Positions 1-7,473 of a stretch of DNA of 7,473 nucleotides are shown here, piece by piece (position 1 is the first letter of the stretch; each line of letters opens with the position of its first letter). The DNA comes from Hyphomonadaceae bacterium (GTDB lineage: Bacteria > Pseudomonadota > Alphaproteobacteria > Caulobacterales > Aquidulcibacteraceae). The notes below the pieces were generated by a model. It saw nothing but the letters and a program-made list of their open reading frames with translations, was not told the origin of the DNA and searched no databases. The position numbers and the translations under genes are program-made. The stretch lies in the NCBI GenBank assembly GCA_025458365.1, contig JALOSP010000056.1, positions 1 through 7,473 on the forward strand. The letters are read 5' to 3'.

Positions 1-1
1 C

Positions 2-262
2 TGCTTTGAAGAAGGCGTGATCACCGATCCGCGCGATGCGGATATTGGTTCGATCTTGGGCTGGGGCTTTGCGCCTTACACCGGCGGCACGGTAAGCTAT
101 ATCGACGGGATTGGCGTGGCGAAGTTCGTGGCCCAGTGCGAGATGCTGGCCAAGAAATACGGCCCGCGCTTCAAGCCCAACAAGCTCCTGAAGGACATGG
201 CCAAGAAGGGCGAAACCTTCCACGGCCGGTTCGGCGGGGAAGCTGCAAAGGAAGCGGCTTGA
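2..262 (+). CDS. fadJ: FadJ-type 3-hydroxyacyl-CoA dehydrogenase / enoyl-CoA hydratase, C-terminal end only (5' truncated)
   Basis: The reading frame is open from base 2 to a TGA at 260-262 and gives 86 residues beginning CFEEGVITDP. The gene enters from the left edge, so the GTG at 17 is an internal Val codon and not a start. The visible part matches the end of the second C-terminal 3-hydroxyacyl-CoA dehydrogenase domain of FadJ/FadB-type proteins: a GWGFAPYTGG segment, then SYIDGIGVAKFV, a basic KPNKLLKDMAKKGETF stretch and a short GRFGGEAAKEAA tail. In this family the whole protein carries an N-terminal crotonase (hydratase) domain and an NAD-binding dehydrogenase domain, and it acts in fatty-acid beta-oxidation with a FadA/FadI thiolase. 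None of those parts is in the window, so catalytic residues cannot be checked. FadJ is preferred over FadB because alphaproteobacterial homologues of this type are usually annotated so, but FadB or a plain alpha-subunit name is possible. A repeat and an intrinsic terminator follow the stop, so it is probably the last gene of its transcript. Confidence 0.82.
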   Translation, partial: CFEEGVITDPRDADIGSILGWGFAPYTGGTVSYIDGIGVAKFVAQCEMLAKKYGPRFKPNKLLKDMAKKGETFHGRFGGEAAKEAA

Positions 263-271
263 GCATAATCG

Positions 272-371
272 CTGTCATCCCGGACGCCGCAAGGCGATCC
301 GGGACCTCCGGAACCATGTGATCAACCTCCCGAGATCCCGGCTCTGCGCTGCGCTCCGGCCGGGATGACAG
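272..371. repeat. 100-bp palindromic intergenic repeat with perfect 12-bp inverted ends
   Basis: The element begins CTGTCATCCCGG (272-283) and ends with its exact reverse complement CCGGGATGACAG (360-371). Each half also folds on itself. In the left half, 278-288 pairs with 293-304 around a GCAA loop (289-292), with one bulged A at 297. In the right half, 335-342 (ATCCCGGC) pairs with 359-366. It lies 9 bp after the fadJ stop and just before the terminator. A degenerate half copy is at 592-640. The design (short, non-coding, doubly palindromic, in a space between convergent genes) fits REP/MITE-like extragenic palindromes common in alphaproteobacteria. The family assignment is by general resemblance and not by a search. 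It has no coding capacity, and the short reading frames through it are artefacts. Confidence 0.8.
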
Positions 372-382
372 AGTATGAAACC

Positions 383-413
383 AAAGGGCCACCGGGCAAC
401 CGGTGGCCTTTTT
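383..413 (+). terminator. Intrinsic terminator downstream of fadJ
   Basis: A perfect 9-bp GC-rich stem (GGCCACCGG 387-395 with CCGGTGGCC 400-408) is closed by a GCAA loop (396-399) and followed by five T (409-413). It is preceded by AAA (383-385), which could extend the stem. This is a textbook Rho-independent terminator reading rightwards, about 120 bp after the fadJ stop, so the palindromic repeat lies inside the fadJ 3' untranslated region. On the opposite strand the stem is followed only by CTTT, so any activity against leftward readthrough from gltB would be weaker. Confidence 0.88.
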
Positions 414-591
414 GCTGTCACCATGGCGGGCGGGATGCTTGACCGGTGGCGCAAGGGCAATATCATGCCGTCTACAACCTCAAGAGAGACCGCATGTCAC
501 TCGAAGCCATCCAGCACGCACCACTGGCTGTCCGTCAGGAGGCGTGGAGGACGGCAGCGGCTCCTTCCAACGCGAGCCGGGCAGAAAAGAT
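414..591. other. Intergenic sequence between the fadJ terminator and the half repeat; no convincing gene
   Basis: This belongs to the 439-bp gap between convergent fadJ and gltB. The only candidate is a weak + strand reading frame from GTG 446 (or ATG 494) to TAG 611-613, giving 55 or 39 residues; the shorter form begins MSLEAIQHAP. The ATG has an AGAGAG stretch 4 bases upstream, but codon third positions are not as G/C-rich as in the neighbouring genes, and the stop falls inside the half repeat. I therefore do not call it a gene. The longer frames crossing this stretch run antisense into gltB and are shadows. Confidence 0.6.
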
Positions 592-640
592 TGTCATCCC
601 GGCCAAGCGATAGCGAAGAGCCAAGACCTCGGGAAGTTCA
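592..640. repeat. Degenerate half copy of the 272-371 palindromic repeat
   Basis: The segment starts TGTCATCCCGGCC and continues through AGCGAAGAGCC to CTCGGGAAGTT. It lines up with the reverse complement of the right half of the 272-371 element (positions 371 back to about 322), which reads TGTCATCCCGGCC, then AGCGCAGAGCC, then CTCGGGAGGTT. In the full copy the inner stem pairs ATCCCGGC with GCCGGGAT. Here the second strand of that stem is AGCCAAGAC, so most pairing is lost. No matching left half follows, so it looks like a truncated or decayed copy. Confidence 0.65.
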
Positions 641-672
641 GCGCTCAGCCGCATCATCCACCCGACCGTCTT

Positions 673-690
673 GCGACTGAGGTCAGTCGC
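673..690 (-). terminator. Short palindrome just past the gltB stop; possible weak gltB terminator
   Basis: GCGACTGA (673-680) and TCAGTCGC (683-690) are perfect inverted copies separated by GG, starting 12 bases beyond the gltB TGA (702-704). In gltB mRNA this would form a compact hairpin. It is not followed by a U-run on the gltB strand (AAGACGG comes next), so it is not a standard intrinsic terminator. It may be a 3'-end stabilising hairpin, assist Rho-dependent ending, or be a symmetric protein site. Confidence 0.3.
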
Positions 691-701
691 GCTCCTGCAG
701 C

Positions 702-5219
<4,518 letters not shown>

Positions 5220-5228
5220 GGTCTTTTT

Positions 5229-5234
5229 GCCTCT
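5229..5234 (-). promoter_or_regulatory. Ribosome binding site of gltB
   Basis: On the gltB strand AGAGGC lies 9 bases before the ATG (5217-5219), followed by an A-rich CAAAAAGACC stretch. Stronger GGAGG-like runs occur just upstream (5238-5246), but they belong to the palindromic repeat, are about 18 bases from the ATG, and would be base-paired in its hairpin. The weaker AGAGG is therefore the likely site. Confidence 0.55.
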
Positions 5235-5237
5235 AAC

Positions 5238-5374
5238 TCCTCCCCCGTCTGCGAAGCGGATGGGGGAGGTGTCACGCAGTGACGGAGGGGGCTATCTCCG
5301 CCGGGGGATCGGTTTGGCGTGGAGGGCAGGCCCCCTCCGCCCTTCGGGCACCTCCCCCGCAGGGCGGGGGAGGA
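5238..5374. repeat. 137-bp nested inverted repeat between gltD and gltB
   Basis: The left arm (5238-5292) and right arm (5330-5374) are inverted copies around a 37-bp centre. Shared blocks are TCCTCCCCCG, GGGGGAGGTG and CGGAGGGGGC (left), matched by their reverse complements on the right. Each arm also folds alone. In the left arm CCTCCCCC (5239-5246) pairs with GGGGGAGG (5262-5269), with pairing continuing inward to a GAA tip, and TCAC (5272-5275) pairs with GTGA (5279-5282). In the right arm CCTCCCCC (5351-5358) pairs with GGGGGAGG (5366-5373), and a small CCCTTCGGG hairpin follows the outer block (5340-5348). The hairpin tips differ between arms, yet pairing is kept. It fills nearly all of the spacer, ending 3 bp from the gltD stop codon. 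It resembles CTCCCCC-type extragenic palindromes known from alphaproteobacterial genomes and is unrelated in sequence to the 272-371 repeat. Confidence 0.82.
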
Positions 5375-5377
5375 AAA

Positions 5378-6820
5378 CTACTCCGCTGCAATCCGGGCGC
5401 TGGCCCGGGCTTGCAGGGTCTTGTGGATATGGGCTGCCGCATCGCGGCCCTCGCGGATCGCCCAGACAACGAGGCTGGCGCCGCGCACGATATCGCCTGC
5501 CGCATAGACGCCGGGGATGGCGGTCTCGAATGTCACCGGATCGGCACTGATCGTGCCCCAGCGACTGACCTTCAGCGCAGGTTCGCCAAACATCACTGGC
5601 AGGTCTTCGGGGTCAAAGCCGAGAGCTGTGATTACCATGTCAGCCGGCAGATCGAAATCGCTGTCGGCCAGCGCTTCTGGCGCCTGACGTCCCGATGCGT
5701 CAGGCTCGCCCAGCTTCATCCGGCTGGCCCGCACCGCTGTCGCCTTGTCGCCCCGCGTGATGACGGCCTTCGGCGCGGCCAGCCATTCGAAGACCACGCC
5801 TTCATCTTCGGCATTGGCCACTTCCCGCGCAGAGCCGGGCATGTTGGCCCGGTCGCGCCGGTAAAGGCAACGCACCGAGGCTGCACCCTGACGCACAGCA
5901 GTGCGCACGCAATCCATCGCGGTGTCGCCACCACCGATCACCACCACATTCTTGCCCGCGGCATTCAAGCTTCCATCGGCAAAGCCCGGCACACTGTCAC
6001 CCAGCCCCATGCGGTTTGACGCGGTCAGATAGTCCAGTGCGGCCACGACACCTTCAGCCCCGATGCCTGGAACTTTCAAGGCGCGCGCCTTGTACACCCC
6101 GGTGGCGACCAGCACCGCATCATGGGCGCCGCGCAGGTCGGTGAAGCTGACATCCTTGCCGATCTCGCAATTCAGCCGGAAGTCGATCGCGCTGTCGGCC
6201 AGCCGCTGCGTGCGGCGCTCGACCACCTCTTTCTCGAGCTTGAAGCCGGGGATGCCATACATCAGAAGGCCACCGGCCCGGTCATAACGGTCATAGACCG
6301 TGATCTTGTAGCCCAGTTCGCGCAAGGCCTCGGCAGCGGCAAGCCCGGCGGGGCCTGCCCCGATGATGCCAATGCTCTGGACCCGCTCGCGCGGCGGCCT
6401 TAACGGCTCGATCCAGCCGTTGTCCCATGCGGTCTCGGTGATATAGCGCTCCACCGCGCCGATGGTCACGGCGCCATGACCGGATTGCTCGATCACGCAG
6501 ACCGCTTCGCAGAGCCGGTCCTGCGGGCAGATGCGGCCACAGATTTCCGGCATGGAATTGGTGGCCGACGACACCTGATACGCCTCTTCCAGGCGCCCCT
6601 CTGCGGTCAGTTTCAGCCAGTCGGGAATATTGTTCTGCAGCGGGCAGCCGCTCTGGCAGAAGGGCACGCCACATTGGGAGCAGCGCGACGCCTGCTGGGC
6701 CGCCTTTTCCTCGATGAAGTCCCTGTAAATCTCGTGGAAGTCCACGCGCCGTTCATCGGCCGGACGCTTGTCGGGCATGGCGGGGGCCAAAGAGACAAAT
6801 TTGAGCAAACGTTCGGCCAT
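5378..6820 (-). CDS. gltD: Glutamate synthase (NADPH) small (beta) subunit GltD, complete
   Basis: A 480-residue flavoprotein that oxidises NADPH at FAD and delivers electrons through 4Fe-4S clusters to GltB. From the ATG at 6820 (MAERLLKFVS), the N-terminal Fe-S region has C47, C50, C55 and C59 (CSQCGVPFCQSGC) and C94, C98, C104 and C108 (CGRICPQDRLCEAVC). The FAD-binding GAGPAG is at 154-159, followed by GGLLMYGIPGFKL. The NADPH-binding glycine motif VIGGGDTAMDC is at 294-304. The C-terminal FAD-contacting segment GVYAAGDIVRGASLVVWAI is at 437-455. The stop is TAG (5378-5380). An in-frame GTG at 6871 would add 17 residues (MKLCRALVW...), but the family normally starts at MAER-LKFV, so the ATG is preferred; its Shine-Dalgarno is poor (CGGGG close to the ATG). 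Length and motifs are normal. Related small-subunit-like oxidoreductases exist, but adjacency to gltB makes GltD secure. It precedes gltB in the same transcription unit, the reverse of E. coli gltBD. Confidence 0.97.
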   Translation of the reverse strand: MAERLLKFVSLAPAMPDKRPADERRVDFHEIYRDFIEEKAAQQASRCSQCGVPFCQSGCPLQNNIPDWLKLTAEGRLEEAYQVSSATNSMPEICGRICPQDRLCEAVCVIEQSGHGAVTIGAVERYITETAWDNGWIEPLRPPRERVQSIGIIGAGPAGLAAAEALRELGYKITVYDRYDRAGGLLMYGIPGFKLEKEVVERRTQRLADSAIDFRLNCEIGKDVSFTDLRGAHDAVLVATGVYKARALKVPGIGAEGVVAALDYLTASNRMGLGDSVPGFADGSLNAAGKNVVVIGGGDTAMDCVRTAVRQGAASVRCLYRRDRANMPGSAREVANAEDEGVVFEWLAAPKAVITRGDKATAVRASRMKLGEPDASGRQAPEALADSDFDLPADMVITALGFDPEDLPVMFGEPALKVSRWGTISADPVTFETAIPGVYAAGDIVRGASLVVWAIREGRDAAAHIHKTLQARASARIAAE

Positions 6821-7144
6821 CGACCCCGTGTCCCGCCCGGTCAACCAGACCAAGGCTCTGCAAAGTTTCACGCGAACGCGCCTTACAGGATGTGCGAAAC
6901 CCGGCCAAGATGGGATGCGACAGACTTACATATTAAATCACAACTATATAACACGACGAAGCGTCTCGTTTCAGCGCCTGCCACGAAATCTTTGGTCGGC
7001 ATCGAGATATTGCTTCTCAAATCTCATTGATCCTGTGATTTGTCCGGCTGCGGCTTCGACTTGGCCGGTTTGCCCGCTTCGTGCCAAAGAGGCGCCGCAT
7101 CGTGTCTGCACCTGCAGGCCCCACTTTCCGGCATCTGGTCTGTC
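6821..7144. other. Divergent intergenic region between gltD and uppP
   Basis: This 324-bp space separates the leftward gltD from the rightward uppP and must hold both promoters. It is GC-rich at both ends with a markedly AT-rich patch at about 6921-6950. An imperfect inverted repeat (GTTTCAC 6865-6871 against GTGCGAAAC 6892-6900) and the palindrome CGCGAACGCG (6871-6880) would lie in the gltD leader if transcription starts in the AT-rich patch. I find no convincing uppP promoter hexamers, no recognisable riboswitch and no tRNA. The reading frames here run antisense into uppP or extend gltD and are not supported as genes. Confidence 0.6.
6945..6974 (-). promoter_or_regulatory. Candidate sigma-70-type promoter for gltD-gltB
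   Basis: On the gltD strand CTGAAA (6969-6974; 4 of 6 matches to TTGACA) is followed after 18 bases by TATATA (6945-6950; 4 of 6 to TATAAT). This is the best pair in the AT-rich patch upstream of gltD. Transcription would begin near 6938, leaving a leader of about 118 nt. It is a pattern match only. I looked for a sigma-54 GG-N10-GC element, plausible for a nitrogen gene, and did not find one here. Confidence 0.3.
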
Positions 7145-7473
7145 ATGTCTGTCCTGAGCGAGCATATCAACGCGGCGATCCTGGGGATCATCGAGGGTCT
7201 GACCGAGTTTCTGCCGGTTTCTTCGACCGGCCACCTGATCATTGTCGAGCGGCTGATGGGGGCCGAAACGCCCGAGCCGTTCAAGGTGATGATCCAGCTC
7301 GGGGCCGTGCTGGCGATTTGCGTGGTCTATGCCGCCAAGATCTGGGACGTGACCACGAGCCTTCCGACACGCGCCGAGGCCCGAAGGTTTGCGCTTGCAG
7401 TCATCGTGGCCTTCCTGCCGGCGGCCGTCATGGGCGTGCTGTTCCACGACTATATCAAGTCGGTTCTGTTTTC
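7145..7473 (+). CDS. uppP: Undecaprenyl-diphosphatase UppP (BacA), N-terminal part, cut by the window edge
   Basis: The frame from ATG 7145 stays open to the right edge and gives 109 residues beginning MSVLSEHINAAILGIIEG; the family is usually about 260-280 aa, so more than half is missing. UppP is an inner-membrane enzyme that dephosphorylates undecaprenyl diphosphate, recycling the lipid carrier for peptidoglycan and other envelope polymers; extra copies can give bacitracin resistance. The diagnostic motif EGLTEFLPVSSTGH is at 17-30, with E17, E21, S27 and H30 at the same numbers as in E. coli UppP, where these are key active-site residues. Hydrophobic segments are at about 8-34, 48-64 and 82-100, the last containing the conserved AFLPAAVMGVLFHDYIK run. 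No in-frame start codon lies within about 25 bases upstream, and the ATG gives the normal N-terminus, so the start is firm although its Shine-Dalgarno is weak (CTGG about 6 bases upstream). It is transcribed away from gltD, with no metabolic link. Confidence 0.95.
   Translation, partial: MSVLSEHINAAILGIIEGLTEFLPVSSTGHLIIVERLMGAETPEPFKVMIQLGAVLAICVVYAAKIWDVTTSLPTRAEARRFALAVIVAFLPAAVMGVLFHDYIKSVLF

Noticed and set aside
171..466. - strand small reading frames through the 272-371 repeat, with translations like SSRPERSAEPGSRE
   Set aside because: Such peptides are a known by-product of translating palindromic repeats. No ribosome site or conserved protein supports them.
5238..5374. CRISPR array or intrinsic terminator reading of the gltD-gltB spacer
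   Set aside because: There is one inverted pair of arms rather than direct repeats with spacers, and no T-run follows the stems on the gltD strand.
6821..6871. N-terminal extension of gltD from GTG 6871
   Set aside because: The added 17 residues do not resemble the GltD N-terminus, while MAERLLKFVS at the ATG of 6820 does.
6933..6947. CtrA-like TTAA-N7-TTAA site in the AT-rich patch
   Set aside because: Only the first half matches; the second half reads CTAT.
6960..6990. Sigma-54 promoter upstream of gltD (TGGCAGGCGCTGAAA)
   Set aside because: TGGCA is present, but the required GC at 10 bases after GG is AA, so the core element is broken.
6971..7447. 158-codon - strand frame opposite uppP
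   Set aside because: It is antisense to the clear UppP N-terminus with its EGLTEFLPVSSTGH motif, and the translation is low-complexity.

Overview
The window is GC-rich chromosomal DNA from an alphaproteobacterium. The evidence is strong G/C third-position bias, the closest-looking family versions of GltB, GltD and UppP, and palindromic intergenic repeats of the kind scattered through Caulobacter-, Hyphomonas/Maricaulis- and sphingomonad-like genomes. The exact genus cannot be fixed from sequence reading alone.

Layout, left to right. (1) Positions 2-262, + strand: the last 86 codons of a FadJ-type fatty-acid beta-oxidation multifunctional protein. (2) Positions 263-701: a 439-bp space between convergent genes. 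It holds a 100-bp palindromic repeat with perfect 12-bp ends, a clear intrinsic terminator for the fadJ side, a degenerate half copy of the same repeat, and a short palindrome just past the gltB stop. (3) Positions 702-5219, - strand: gltB, the 1505-aa glutamate synthase large subunit, complete with all catalytic motifs. (4) Positions 5220-5377: a short spacer filled almost entirely by a second, unrelated 137-bp nested inverted repeat. (5) Positions 5378-6820, - strand: gltD, the 480-aa glutamate synthase small subunit. (6) Positions 6821-7144: a divergent intergenic region with an AT-rich patch that probably carries the gltD promoter. (7) Positions 7145 to the right edge, + strand: the first 109 codons of uppP (bacA), undecaprenyl-diphosphatase.

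How the genes work together. gltD and gltB are transcribed leftwards, in the order gltD then gltB, and make the two subunits of NADPH-dependent glutamate synthase (GOGAT). With glutamine synthetase, this enzyme is the main ammonium-assimilation route. GltD oxidises NADPH and passes electrons through Fe-S clusters to the FMN of GltB. GltB hydrolyses glutamine and channels the ammonia to 2-oxoglutarate. fadJ (lipid catabolism) and uppP (recycling of the cell-wall lipid carrier) are unrelated neighbours.

The coding content is ordinary core metabolism, and I see no phage, CRISPR, toxin, defence or otherwise new multigene system. The signals worth attention are the intergenic repeats, above all the structured element inside the gltD-gltB transcription unit. 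Its two arms differ in sequence inside their hairpin tips while keeping the pairing.
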